A stretch of 64,000 nt of DNA from Aurantimonas sp. Leaf443 (GTDB taxonomy: Bacteria > Pseudomonadota > Alphaproteobacteria > Rhizobiales > Rhizobiaceae). Positions 52,547 through 61,378 of the stretch are shown one piece after another. The stretch's first letter is position 1. The number at the start of each line of letters is the position of its first letter. A program made the position numbers and the translations under genes. Under the pieces are notes generated by a model. That model saw nothing but the letters and a program-made list of their open reading frames with translations, searched no databases and was not told the origin of the DNA. The DNA lies in assembly GCF_001425575.1 (NCBI RefSeq), contig NZ_LMRD01000007.1, positions 186,001 to 250,000 on the forward strand, given 5' to 3'.

Positions 52547-53914
52547 TCAGGCCGGGCCTCGCAGCGCCGCGCCGAGGGCGGCACGCTCGCTCAGCGTCTC
52601 GAAGAGATCGGCGAGGCGCGCCGCCTCGCCGGCCAGAACCGGTTCGGCGAGGCCGAGGAACTTGCGCCGCACCGACGCCGCATCCGGGAAGGTCTCCGGC
52701 TCGCCCGACGGGTCGGCGATGTGGCGCTCCAGCACCGTCCCGCCCGTCGTCACGCGGATGGTCGCGCCGAACGGGTGGGCAAGGCCCTCCAGCCGCTCGT
52801 CGCGCACCACGTCGATGCGCTCGCAGATGCGCTCCAGCGCCGGTTCGCCGAGGCGGCGATAGTCGTCCCAGCCGAAGGCGCCGCTGTCGAGCGCGACGCT
52901 CGCGACGAAGGGCATGGAGAACTGGCCGTCGACGACCGTGCGCGCCCGGCGCTTCTCTTCCAGCGGGTCGCCCGTGAGGGTGATGCCGTTGCGGTGGAGG
53001 CCGACCGTCACCGCCTCCACGTCGCTCGCCTCGAGGCCTCGCTCGCGGCGCAGCGCCAGGAGCCCGTCGAGCGCGGCATGGGTGTAGCGGCAGGACGGAT
53101 AGGGCTTCATGCCGATGCGCATCGTCTCCCAGACCGAGCCGAGCCCGGCGACGGCCTTGGCCGGATCCCCGGCGTCGCTGTAGCCGGCGAGAAGCCCGTG
53201 CCGGCCCTCGATCGGCTGCGCCGCGCCCTTGAAGCCCTGGCGCGCGAGCATGGCGGCGAAGACGCCGTTCATCGCCGCCGCGCCCACCTGCCAGCGCTTG
53301 TTCCACGCCCCGTTCACGAGGAACTGCAGCGAGCCCGCCGCCTGGCTGCCGGAGACGCCGAAGGCGGTGGCGATGCCCGCCGCGTCGAGCCGCAGGAGCT
53401 TGCCCGCGGCCGCGGCGGCGCCGAACGTGCCGGCCGTCGCCGTCGGATGGAAGCCGCGCGCGTAGTGGCTCGTCGGATCGAGCGCGTTGCCGAGCCGGCA
53501 GCAGACCTCGTAACCCGCGACGATGGCCGCGACGATCTCGGCGCCCGAGGCGCCCACCATCTCGCCGACGGCGAGCGCCGCCGGCACGACGGGCGCGGAC
53601 GGGTGGAGCGAGCTGTCGGCATGGGTGTCGTCGAAATCCAGCGAATGGCCGAGCATGCCGTTGACGAGGGCGGCGACGGGCGGGGCGAGCGTCCTGTCCA
53701 TGCCGACGATGCTGGAGGCGCCGGGCCCCGACAGGCCGAGCGCCTCGATCGTGGCGAAGAGGCTCGGCGTCGATTCCGCCTCGCGTCCCGCCCGCACGAT
53801 GCTGCCGGCAAGGTCCATCGAAAGATGGCGCGCCCGCTCCAGCACCGCCTGCGGGATCGCCTCGGGCGCCAGCCCGGCGACGAACCGGGCCAGTTCGATC
53901 GTCTCGTCGCTCAT
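52547..53914 (-). CDS. MmgE/PrpD family protein
   Basis: Product of 455 residues of the family that includes 2-methylcitrate dehydratase PrpD and cis-aconitate decarboxylase. Blocks: VNGMLGHSLDFDDTHADSSLHPSAPVVPAALA (about 82-113, active-site Asp/His loop), GYEVCCRLGNALDP, HPTATAGTFGAAAAAGKLLRLD near 160-181, GSQAAGSLQFL, KRWQVGAAAMNGVFAAMLARQGF and KPYPSCRYTHAALDGLLAL. The substrate cannot be read off; PrpD would need prpB/prpC, which are not here. The ATG at 53914 begins MSDETIELARF; it is the last gene of the leftward catabolic operon. Confidence 0.9.
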   Translation of the reverse strand: MSDETIELARFVAGLAPEAIPQAVLERARHLSMDLAGSIVRAGREAESTPSLFATIEALGLSGPGASSIVGMDRTLAPPVAALVNGMLGHSLDFDDTHADSSLHPSAPVVPAALAVGEMVGASGAEIVAAIVAGYEVCCRLGNALDPTSHYARGFHPTATAGTFGAAAAAGKLLRLDAAGIATAFGVSGSQAAGSLQFLVNGAWNKRWQVGAAAMNGVFAAMLARQGFKGAAQPIEGRHGLLAGYSDAGDPAKAVAGLGSVWETMRIGMKPYPSCRYTHAALDGLLALRRERGLEASDVEAVTVGLHRNGITLTGDPLEEKRRARTVVDGQFSMPFVASVALDSGAFGWDDYRRLGEPALERICERIDVVRDERLEGLAHPFGATIRVTTGGTVLERHIADPSGEPETFPDAASVRRKFLGLAEPVLAGEAARLADLFETLSERAALGAALRGPA

Positions 53915-53942
53915 GGATGTCTCGCTCGGGTTCAAGTTGGGG

Positions 53943-54761
53943 TCAGGTGCGCGCGGAAAGGCCGAGGATGCGCCGGGCGCGCGCCACGACGGGCGCATCG
54001 ATCATCTGCCCTTCCAGCGAGAAGGCCTGGCCGCCGGCGCCCTCGGCCGCCGCCGTCACGCTCCGCGCCCAGGCGAGCGCGCGCTCGCCCGGCGCGAAGG
54101 CCCGGTGCACCGCCTCGACCTGCGCGGGGTGGATGCACAGCTTGGCCGAGAAGCCGAAGGCGAGCGAGCGCGCAAGCTCGGCCTCCAGAACGGCGCCGTC
54201 GCGAAGCTCCACCGTGACGCCGTCGACGGGCGCGGCGATGCCCGCGAGCCGCGAGGCGAGGACGAGGCGCGAGCGGAAGGCGTTCAGCGCCTCGCCATCG
54301 GCGGGAATGGCGAGATCGAGCATGAAGTCGATCGTGCCGAACATCAGCCGCGAGACGCCCGAGCCCGCCGCCAGCGCCTCGCAGCCCGCCATGCCGCGCG
54401 CGCTCTCCACGAGCGGGCAGAGGACGGCCTGCGGCAGGGCGGCATGGACGGCGGCGAGATCCTCGGGCGTCTCGGCCTTCGGCAGGACGAGCGCCGGGGC
54501 GCCGACGGCGCGGCAGAGATCGAGATCGGCGGAAAAGTCCGCGCTCGAAGGCGCGTTGGTGCGGATCATCGCCGAGCCGCCGCCCTCGAAATAGGCCGCG
54601 ATGGCGGCGCGGGCGCCGGCCTTGGCCGTCGGCGCGACGGCGTCCTCGAGGTCGAGGATCACCTGGTCGGCGCCGGACGCCGCCGCCTTCCCGAAGCGCT
54701 CCGGCCTGTCGCCGGGCACGAAGAGGAAGGAGCGGGCGGCCGAGATCGCCTCAATGGTCAT
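53943..54761 (-). CDS. CitE-like HpcH/HpaI family CoA lyase
   Basis: Aldolase-type lyase of 272 residues in the citrate lyase beta / malyl-CoA / citramalyl-CoA lyase family. Shows ARSFLFVPGDRPERFGKAAASGADQVILDLEDAV in pieces (residues 9-42), IRTNAPS with the CoA-site Arg near 72, LPKAETPEDL, CPLVESARG (metal Glu near 120), FGTIDFMLDL with the metal Asp, and SAKLCIHPAQVEAVHRAF. Without CitD/CitF subunits it is a stand-alone CoA lyase, for example (R/S)-citramalyl-CoA to acetyl-CoA and pyruvate. Overlaps the CoA-transferase gene by 11 bases. Confidence 0.9.
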   Translation of the reverse strand: MTIEAISAARSFLFVPGDRPERFGKAAASGADQVILDLEDAVAPTAKAGARAAIAAYFEGGGSAMIRTNAPSSADFSADLDLCRAVGAPALVLPKAETPEDLAAVHAALPQAVLCPLVESARGMAGCEALAAGSGVSRLMFGTIDFMLDLAIPADGEALNAFRSRLVLASRLAGIAAPVDGVTVELRDGAVLEAELARSLAFGFSAKLCIHPAQVEAVHRAFAPGERALAWARSVTAAAEGAGGQAFSLEGQMIDAPVVARARRILGLSART

Positions 54762-55923
54762 TGGCCGCCTCCGCAGCGCCGGCGCGGCGGCCGGCAAGTT
54801 CCGCGAGGATCGCGGCATTGTGCTCGCCGACGCGCGGCACCTTGTCCATGCGCGGCTCGAACTCGGCGGGAACGCCCGGCGGCAGGAGCGCGGGGACCGG
54901 GCCCGCGGGCGTGTCGACCTCCACCCAGCGCCCGCGCGCGGCGAGCTGCGGATGGGCCCAGACACCGGCCATGTCGTTGACGTCGGCATTGGCGATGCCC
55001 GCCGCATCCAGCCGGGCGACGACCTCGGCGGCGGTCAGCGCCGCGAAACTGTCGACGATGATGGCCTTCAGCGCGGCACGCTCGGCCGAGCGGCGGGCGT
55101 TGGTGGAGAAGCGCGGATCGGTCGCCAGAGCCGGCGCCTGCAGCACCTTCTCGCAGAAGACGGCCCATTCGCGCTCGTTCTGGATGCCGAGCATCACCGC
55201 GCGTCCGTCGCCGGCGGGAAACGGGCCGTAGGGGTAGATGCTGGCATGCGAGGCCCCGGCCGGCACCGGCGCGGGCGCCCCGTCGAAGGCGTAGTAGAGG
55301 GGAAAGCTCATCCACTCGACCATGCATTCCAGCATGGAGATCTCGATGCGGCAGCCCTTGCCGTCCCGCCCGCGCCGCAGGAGCGCGGCGAGGATGTTGG
55401 AATAGGCATACATGCCCGCCGCGATGTCGGCGATGGAATTGCCGGCCTTGGCGGGCTCGCCCACCCCGCCCGTCACCGAGAGGAAGCCCGCCTCGCTCTG
55501 GATGAGGAGGTCGTAGGCCTTCTTGTCGCGATAGGGCCCGTCGGCGCCGTAGCCGGAGATGTCGCAGACGATGAGGCCGGGATGGGCGTCTCGCAGCGCC
55601 TCGTAGCCGAGGCCCATGCGGTCGGCCGCGCCGGGCGCGAGGTTCTGCACAAGCACGTCGGCCGTCTGCAGGAGCTCGAAGAGCACCGCGCGGTCGCCCG
55701 GCGCCTTGAGGTCGAGCGCCAGGCTCTCCTTGGACCGGTTCACCCAGACGAAATGCGAGGACAGGCCCCGCACGCGCTCGTCGTAGCCGCGCGCGAAGTC
55801 GCCGACCTCCGGCCGTTCCACCTTGATGACGCGGGCGCCGAGATCGGCGAGCTGGCGCGTGCAGAAGGGCGCGGCGATCGCGTGCTCCAGGCTGACGACG
55901 GTGATGCCTTCCAACGGGCGCAT
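54751..55923 (-). CDS. CaiB/BaiF (class III) CoA-transferase
   Basis: Transfers CoA between a donor acyl-CoA and a carboxylate (390 residues). Start MRPLEGITVVSLEHAIAAPFCTRQLADLGARVIKVE in pieces, VNRSKESLALDLK near 61-73, VLVQNLAPGAADRMGLGY, SGYGADGPYRDKKAYDLLIQSEAG with the catalytic Asp138, and GIQNEREWAVFCEKVL. Class III enzymes include succinyl-CoA:mesaconate, citramalate and itaconate transferases, and the adjacent CitE-like lyase supports such a role, though oxalate or carnitine relatives cannot be excluded by motif alone. Confidence 0.92.
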   Translation of the reverse strand: MRPLEGITVVSLEHAIAAPFCTRQLADLGARVIKVERPEVGDFARGYDERVRGLSSHFVWVNRSKESLALDLKAPGDRAVLFELLQTADVLVQNLAPGAADRMGLGYEALRDAHPGLIVCDISGYGADGPYRDKKAYDLLIQSEAGFLSVTGGVGEPAKAGNSIADIAAGMYAYSNILAALLRRGRDGKGCRIEISMLECMVEWMSFPLYYAFDGAPAPVPAGASHASIYPYGPFPAGDGRAVMLGIQNEREWAVFCEKVLQAPALATDPRFSTNARRSAERAALKAIIVDSFAALTAAEVVARLDAAGIANADVNDMAGVWAHPQLAARGRWVEVDTPAGPVPALLPPGVPAEFEPRMDKVPRVGEHNAAILAELAGRRAGAAEAANDH

Positions 55924-55954
55924 GGGGAGTTCCTTCCTGCGGGACGCGCGCGTG

Positions 55955-57394
55955 TCAGACGCCGTGGTTCAGGACCATCGTCTTGGTCCTGGAGAAGTCG
56001 TGGAGGGCGGCGAAGCCCTTCTCGCGCCCGTGGCCGCTCTTGCCGTTGCCGCCGAAGGGCAGTTCGATTCCCGCGCCCGCCCCGTAGGTGTTGACGAAGA
56101 CCTGGCCGGCGCGGAGCCGGCGCCCGACGCGCATCTGCCGCGCGCCGTCGCGCGTCCAGATCGCGGCGACGAGGCCGTAGTCGGTGCCGTTGGCGAGCGT
56201 CATGGCGTCCGCCTCGTCCTCGAAGGGCATGGCGACGAGGACCGGGCCGAACACTTCCTCGCGCGCGATCACGTTGGCGCGCGGCGCGGGGCCGAAGAGC
56301 GAGGGGCGCACGTAGAAGCCGCCCGCGTCGACGCCCGGATCGATCGTGCCCTCGGCCAGAAGCGGCACGCCGTCGGCGCCGGCCCGGTCGATGAAGGACT
56401 GCACGCGCGCGCGCTGCCTGGCGGTGATGATGGGGCCGCAGTCGAGATCCATGTCGGGCGCGCCGACGCGGGTGCGCGAGAAGGCCTCGACGAGGCGTTC
56501 CATGAAGGCGTCGTAGACCGAGCGCTCGACGAGGACGCGGCTGCCGGCCGAGCAGGTCTGGCCGCTGTTCTGGATGATCGCCTTGCACACGACGGGTATG
56601 GCGGCGTCGAAATCGGCATCGGCGAAGACGAGATGGGGCGACTTGCCGCCGAGCTCCAGCGTGCAGCCGATATAGTTGTCGGCGGCGAGCTTCTGGATCG
56701 TCTGGCCGACCTCGGGCGAGCCGGTGAAGGACACGAAGTCGAGGCCGGGATGGGAGACGAGGGCCGAGCCGGCGCTCGCCCCGCGCCCGGTGACGACATT
56801 CACCGCGCCGGCGGGAAAGCCCGCCTCCATCACGAGTTCGGCAAGGCGCAGCGCGGAGGCGCAGGCGTCCTCGGCGGGCTTGAGCACCGTGGCGTTGCCC
56901 ACCGCCAGCGAGGGCGCGAGCGTGCGCCCGAACATCTGCGCGGGATAGTTCCAGGGCAGGATATGCCCGGTCACGCCGTGCGGCTCGCGCAGCACCTGCA
57001 CGAGATAGCCGGCGAGATAGGGGATGGTCTCGCCGTGCAGCTTGTCGGCGGCGCCGCCGTAGAACTCGAAGTAGCGCGCGAGCGCGGTGACGTCGGCCCG
57101 GGCGACGCTCATCGGCTTGCCGGTGTCGCGCGCCTCGATGGAGGCGAGATCCTCGGCATTGGAGGAGACGAGATCGGCGAGGCGCGTCAGCATGCGTCCG
57201 CGCTCGGTCGCCGTGGTGCGCCCCCAGGCGCCCTCGTCGTAGGCGTGGCGCGCCGCGCGCACGGCGCGGTCGACGTCCTCGCCCGTGCCGTCCGCGATCT
57301 CGCCGAAGGCGCGGCCCGTGGCGGGCTCCACGACCGGCAGCGTGGCGCCGCCGGAGCCGGCGACCCAGTCGCCGTCGATGAAATGTCTTGCCAT
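55955..57394 (-). CDS. NAD(P)-dependent aldehyde dehydrogenase
   Basis: Aldehyde dehydrogenase of 479 residues. Active-site features are present: WNYPAQMFGRTLAPSLAVGNATVLKPAE (150s), FTGSPEVG coenzyme loop, catalytic Glu in LELGGKSP near 252, catalytic Cys in NSGQTCSAGSR near 286, EEVFGPVL near 385 and the C-terminal GGNGKSGHGREKGF. Closest in style to betaine/gamma-aminobutyraldehyde-type ALDHs, but substrate is open. The ATG at 57394 follows GAGAGACTTCGACGCC. It sits 14 bases after the fumarase gene. Confidence 0.93.
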   Translation of the reverse strand: MARHFIDGDWVAGSGGATLPVVEPATGRAFGEIADGTGEDVDRAVRAARHAYDEGAWGRTTATERGRMLTRLADLVSSNAEDLASIEARDTGKPMSVARADVTALARYFEFYGGAADKLHGETIPYLAGYLVQVLREPHGVTGHILPWNYPAQMFGRTLAPSLAVGNATVLKPAEDACASALRLAELVMEAGFPAGAVNVVTGRGASAGSALVSHPGLDFVSFTGSPEVGQTIQKLAADNYIGCTLELGGKSPHLVFADADFDAAIPVVCKAIIQNSGQTCSAGSRVLVERSVYDAFMERLVEAFSRTRVGAPDMDLDCGPIITARQRARVQSFIDRAGADGVPLLAEGTIDPGVDAGGFYVRPSLFGPAPRANVIAREEVFGPVLVAMPFEDEADAMTLANGTDYGLVAAIWTRDGARQMRVGRRLRAGQVFVNTYGAGAGIELPFGGNGKSGHGREKGFAALHDFSRTKTMVLNHGV

Positions 57395-57408
57395 GGCGTC
57401 GAAGTCTC

Positions 57409-58983
57409 TCAGGACAGGGGTTCTTGCACACGGGCGGCGGGACGGTGGCGCCCGCGCCAGGCCTCGGGTCCGAGGCGGTGGATGGAGCGGCCGGACGGGT
57501 CGACGGCGACGGTCACCGGCATGTCCTCGACGGTGAACTCGTAGATCGCCTCCATGCCGAGATCGGCGAAGGCGACGACCTTGGCGGCGCGGATCGCCTT
57601 GGAGACGAGGAAGGCCGCGCCTCCCACGGCCACGAGATAGGCCGCCCCGTGCCGGGCGATGGAGGCGATCGTCGCCTCGCCCCGCTCGGCCTTGCCGACC
57701 ATGGCGAGAAGCCCGAGGTCGAGCATCATGTCGGTATAGCCGTCCATGCGCGTCGCGGTCGTCGGGCCGGCGGGGCCGACGACCTCCGCGCCCACCGGAT
57801 CGACCGGCCCGACATAGTAGATGACGCGGTCGCGGAAGGAGACCGGCAGCGGCTCGCCGCGCGCCTGCATCTCGGCGATCCGGCGGTGGGCGGCGTCGCG
57901 CCCGGTGAGGAAGCGGCCCGAGAGGAGCAGCGTCTCGCCCGGCCGCCAATCGGCCATCGCCTCACGCGTCAGCGTGCCCAGATCGACGCGCCGGGCGCTG
58001 CCCTCGGCGCGCGACAGCGCCACTTGCGGCCAGTCGGCAAGGTCCGGCGGGTCGAGCTCGGCCGGGCCGGTGCCGTCGAGCACGACCGTCGCGTGCCGGT
58101 TGGCCGCGCATTGCGGGATGAGGGCGACGGGCTTGGAGGCGGCGTGCGTGGGATAGGTGGCGATCTTGACATCGAGGACGGTCGTCTGGCCGCCGAGCCC
58201 CTGCGCGCCGATGCCGAGCCCGTTGATGCGGTCGTAGAGCTCGATCCTGAGTTCCTCCAGAGGGTCGGACGGCCCGCGCCGCAGGAGGTCGGTCATGTCG
58301 AGCGGGTCGAGCAGCGCCTCCTTGGCGATGAGCATCGCCTTCTCGGCGCTGCCGCCGATGCCCAGCGCGATGAGGCCGGGCGGACACCAGCCGGCGCCGA
58401 GCCCGCGCACCGTCTCCACCGCCCAGTCGGCGACGGAGGCGCCGGGATTGAGGACCGCGAAGCGGGCCTTGTTCTCCGAGCCGCCGCCCTTGGCCGCGAC
58501 GGTGAAGGCGAGCGTCGACCCCGGCACCATCTCGACATGGAGGACGGCGGGCGTGTTGTCGCCGGTGTTGCGGCGCTTGAAGAGCGGGTCCTCGACCATG
58601 GAGGCCCGCAAGGGATTGTCGTCGTCGAGATAGGCGAGGCGCACGCCCTCGTTGACGAGAGCGGCGAGCGGACGCGACGAGGCGATGCGCACGTCCTGCC
58701 CGAGCTTGGCGAAGACGACGACGAGACCGGTGTCCTGGCAGATCGGGCGCCGGCCGATGGCGGCCATGCGCGAGTTGACGAGGATCTGCGCCATCGCGTC
58801 CCTGGCCGCCGGGCTCTCCTCGCGCTCGTGCGCGGCGGCCAGATGCCGGACGAAGTCCTGCGGGTGATAGCTCGAGACGAATTGCAGCGCGCGGCGCACG
58901 CTTTCCACGATGTCCGCCTCGGCGATCTCCACCGCTGCGCCCGCCCGTCCCGTCTGCGCGCCGCCTGCTCGCGTCATCGCCAT
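57409..58983 (-). CDS. Class I fumarate hydratase / mesaconase
   Basis: [4Fe-4S] hydro-lyase of 524 residues. Cluster Cys are C82 (ICQDTG), C200 (GWCPPG) and C292 (PQCAANRH). Other blocks are FKRRNTGDNTPAVLHVEMVPG near 137-157, KGGGSENKA, GIGGSAEKAMLIAKEALL, and the beta-domain GPTTATRMDGYTDMMLD (430s). Class I enzymes hydrate fumarate, and some members convert mesaconate to citramalate. Because a CitE-like lyase and CoA-transferase follow in the same operon, mesaconase activity is a serious option. Single-chain FumA type, not split alpha/beta. Confidence 0.93.
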   Translation of the reverse strand: MAMTRAGGAQTGRAGAAVEIAEADIVESVRRALQFVSSYHPQDFVRHLAAAHEREESPAARDAMAQILVNSRMAAIGRRPICQDTGLVVVFAKLGQDVRIASSRPLAALVNEGVRLAYLDDDNPLRASMVEDPLFKRRNTGDNTPAVLHVEMVPGSTLAFTVAAKGGGSENKARFAVLNPGASVADWAVETVRGLGAGWCPPGLIALGIGGSAEKAMLIAKEALLDPLDMTDLLRRGPSDPLEELRIELYDRINGLGIGAQGLGGQTTVLDVKIATYPTHAASKPVALIPQCAANRHATVVLDGTGPAELDPPDLADWPQVALSRAEGSARRVDLGTLTREAMADWRPGETLLLSGRFLTGRDAAHRRIAEMQARGEPLPVSFRDRVIYYVGPVDPVGAEVVGPAGPTTATRMDGYTDMMLDLGLLAMVGKAERGEATIASIARHGAAYLVAVGGAAFLVSKAIRAAKVVAFADLGMEAIYEFTVEDMPVTVAVDPSGRSIHRLGPEAWRGRHRPAARVQEPLS

Positions 58984-59083
58984 GCCGTCCCCTGTCCTTC
59001 ACGCGTTCGGCGCTCCCGGCCCGCGGGCGGAAGCGCCGGTCCTTTCCCCGGCCCGTCCGGGCCGGCCCGGCGATGCGGGCGCC

Positions 59084-60082
59084 TCAGCTGAGGTCGATCG
59101 CCTTCGGCACGTAGCTGAAGGCGGTGCCGCTCGGGCGGATATGGCCGATGCCGGGGAAGGGAAAATGATAGCCGATCATCGTCAGCCGGTCGGCCGAGGC
59201 GCGGTCGAAGAGCGCCTTGCGCGTGCGCGCGGCGAGCGCCGGATCGGTGTCGAAGGCGAACTCCCATTCCGGGTGCTCGAAGAGCAGCGCGTAATGGTGC
59301 ACGACGTCGCCGACATTGAGATAGGACGCGCCCTCGGACTCGATGAGGTAGGACGTGTGGCCGACCGTGTGGCCGGGCGTTGCGATGGCGCTGACGCCCT
59401 TGATGACCTCCTTGCCGTCGGCCACGAAGATCATGCGGTCGCGATTGGGCAGGAGGTTGCGCCGCGCCCCTTCCACGAAGCTCGGCAGGAAGCCGCCGGC
59501 CGAGAGCTTGGCCTCGTCGGTCCAGAAGTCGAAATCGGCCTGGCTCATGTAGATCTGGGCGTTGGGGAAGTTGCGGCTGCCGTCGTCCGCCATGATGCCC
59601 CAGCAATGGTCGAGATGGGCATGCGTCAGGATCACCGCGTCGATCGTGGCGGGATCGATGCCGGCGGCCTTGAGGCTCGCGAGGAGGCGGCCCGATTCCG
59701 GCCCGAAGGTCTTGGCCGTGCCCATGCCGGTGTCGAACAGGACGAGCTTGTCGCCCGTGTTGAGGACCAGCGCGTTCTGCTCCAGCATCATCGGGGCGAC
59801 GGGCAGGAACTCCTCGTCGAGGATCTCCTTGATGACCGTCGGCTGGGCGCCGGGAAACTGCGCCTCGGCGCTGCCGAGGTTGAGCCGGCCGTCGGAGACG
59901 ATCGTCGCCTCGAAGCCGCCGATCTTGAAACGGTACCAGCCGGGCTGCTTGGTGCCGAGCATGGGCGCGGCGGCGCCGGCCGTGCCCGGCAGGCCTGAAA
60001 GGCCGGACAGGCCTGCGGCCAGGGCGGCCGAGCCCATCATGAACTGCCGTCGGCCGAGCGTGAACGGGTGCTTGCGGTTCAT
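59084..60082 (-). CDS. Tat-exported metallo-beta-lactamase-fold hydrolase
   Basis: Product of 332 residues. N-terminus has a twin-arginine signal (GRRQFMMG at residues 10-17, then a hydrophobic Ala/Gly/Leu stretch to about 39), so it is exported folded with metal. The MBL zinc site is HAHLDH at 154-159; later ligands are in ATPGHTVGHTSYLI near 247 and LNVGDVVHH near 270, and the final His near GYHFPFPG. Lactonase and quorum-quenching-type hydrolases share this layout; substrate is unknown. Lies between the ADH and fumarase genes; 137 bases from ADH. Confidence 0.9.
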   Translation of the reverse strand: MNRKHPFTLGRRQFMMGSAALAAGLSGLSGLPGTAGAAAPMLGTKQPGWYRFKIGGFEATIVSDGRLNLGSAEAQFPGAQPTVIKEILDEEFLPVAPMMLEQNALVLNTGDKLVLFDTGMGTAKTFGPESGRLLASLKAAGIDPATIDAVILTHAHLDHCWGIMADDGSRNFPNAQIYMSQADFDFWTDEAKLSAGGFLPSFVEGARRNLLPNRDRMIFVADGKEVIKGVSAIATPGHTVGHTSYLIESEGASYLNVGDVVHHYALLFEHPEWEFAFDTDPALAARTRKALFDRASADRLTMIGYHFPFPGIGHIRPSGTAFSYVPKAIDLS

Positions 60083-60219
60083 CTGCGTTCCTCCCCTCCG
60101 CCGCCGTTCTTCTCGACGGTCGTGCGGTCCGGGGAGAGTGGCGAAGGGGCCGGGCGAGGTCCAAGACATAAAAACGCTCGCGGCCAGATTGCGGCGTTCT
60201 AAGCGGCGGGCCGCCTCAC

Positions 60220-61350
60220 CTAGAGGCGCAGGACGTGGCGCACGGTGCGCCCGGCGGCCAGCGCCTCGAAGCCCTCGTTGATGTCGTCGAGCGTGCCCGT
60301 GCTCGTCATCAGCCTGTCCACCGGCAGGCGGCCGGCCTTGTAGAGGGCGACGAAGCGGGGAATGTCGCGCGCCGGGATGCAGCTGCCGACATAGGAGCCC
60401 TTGAGCGTGCGCTCCTCGGCGACGAGCTGGAGCGGCGAGAGCGCCATGCGGGCCGCCGGCGGGGCAAGGCCCGCCGTCACGGTCGAGCCGCCGCGCCGGG
60501 TGATGGCGAAGGCCATTTCCAGCGCGCGGGCGGAGCCGGCCATTTCCAGCGCGTGGTCGACGCCGCCGCCCGTGGCGGCGCGGATGGCTTCGATCGCGGC
60601 CGGGTCGGCGGCGTCGAACGCGTCGGTGGCGCCGAGCTCGCGCGCCTTTTCGAGCTTTGCCGGCGTCAGGTCGACGGCGACGATGCGCGAGGCGCCGGCC
60701 GCGACGGCGCCGATGAGCGCGGCGAGACCGACGCCGCCGAGCCCGATCACGGCGACGCTCTCGCCCGCCTTCACGCCCGCCGTGTTGACGACGGCCCCGA
60801 CCCCGGTGAGGACGGCGCAGCCGAAGAGGGCCGCGATCTCGAAGGGCAGGTCCGCGTCCACCTTCACCAGCGAGCGGCGCGAGAGGACGGCGCGTTCGGC
60901 GAAGGCGGAGACGCCGACATGGTGATGCACCGGCTCGCCATGCCACATGAGACGGCGCGCGCCCGACAGGAGGGCGCCCTCGCCGTTGCGCCGGTTGCCC
61001 GGCTCGCAGAGCGCCGGGCGCCCCTCGGCGCAGGGCATGCAATGGCCGCAGGAGGGCACGAAGACCATCACCACGTGGTCGCCGGGCGCCAGATCCTCGA
61101 CGCCCGGCCCGAGCGCCTCCACGATCCCCGCCGCCTCGTGGCCGAGCACCATGGGCACGGGGCGCGGACGCACCCCGTCGATGACCGAGAGGTCGGAATG
61201 GCAGAGGCCGGCGGCCTTGATGCGCACGCGCACCTCGCCGACGCCCGGCTCGGCGAGGTCCACCGTCTCGATCGACAGCGGACGCGTCTCGTCGAAGGGC
61301 CGCTCGACGGGCGCCCGCGTGAGGACGGCGGCGCGGGTGGTCACCGGCAT
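60220..61350 (-). CDS. Zinc-dependent alcohol dehydrogenase
   Basis: Medium-chain dehydrogenase of 376 residues. Catalytic zinc Cys in AAGLCHSDLSVIDG near 51, GHEAAGIVEALGPGV near 76, structural zinc Cys in VPSCGHCMPCAEGRPALC (four Cys, about 105-122), GCAVLTGVGAVVNTAGV, Rossmann GLGGVGL near 198, and VDLTPAKLEKARELGATDAFD. Resembles aryl- or benzyl-alcohol-type class III-like enzymes. The ATG at 61350 follows AAGGAGC. It is between the SDR and MBL genes in the leftward operon and may form an alcohol to aldehyde to acid route with the ALDH. Confidence 0.92.
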   Translation of the reverse strand: MPVTTRAAVLTRAPVERPFDETRPLSIETVDLAEPGVGEVRVRIKAAGLCHSDLSVIDGVRPRPVPMVLGHEAAGIVEALGPGVEDLAPGDHVVMVFVPSCGHCMPCAEGRPALCEPGNRRNGEGALLSGARRLMWHGEPVHHHVGVSAFAERAVLSRRSLVKVDADLPFEIAALFGCAVLTGVGAVVNTAGVKAGESVAVIGLGGVGLAALIGAVAAGASRIVAVDLTPAKLEKARELGATDAFDAADPAAIEAIRAATGGGVDHALEMAGSARALEMAFAITRRGGSTVTAGLAPPAARMALSPLQLVAEERTLKGSYVGSCIPARDIPRFVALYKAGRLPVDRLMTSTGTLDDINEGFEALAAGRTVRHVLRL

Positions 61351-61378
61351 GGCGGGCTCCTTGCGGTTCTGGCTTCGA

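Noticed and set aside
52547-53914. Assignment of the MmgE/PrpD protein as 2-methylcitrate dehydratase
   Set aside because: prpB and prpC are absent and the neighbours suggest another carboxylate; only the family can be stated.
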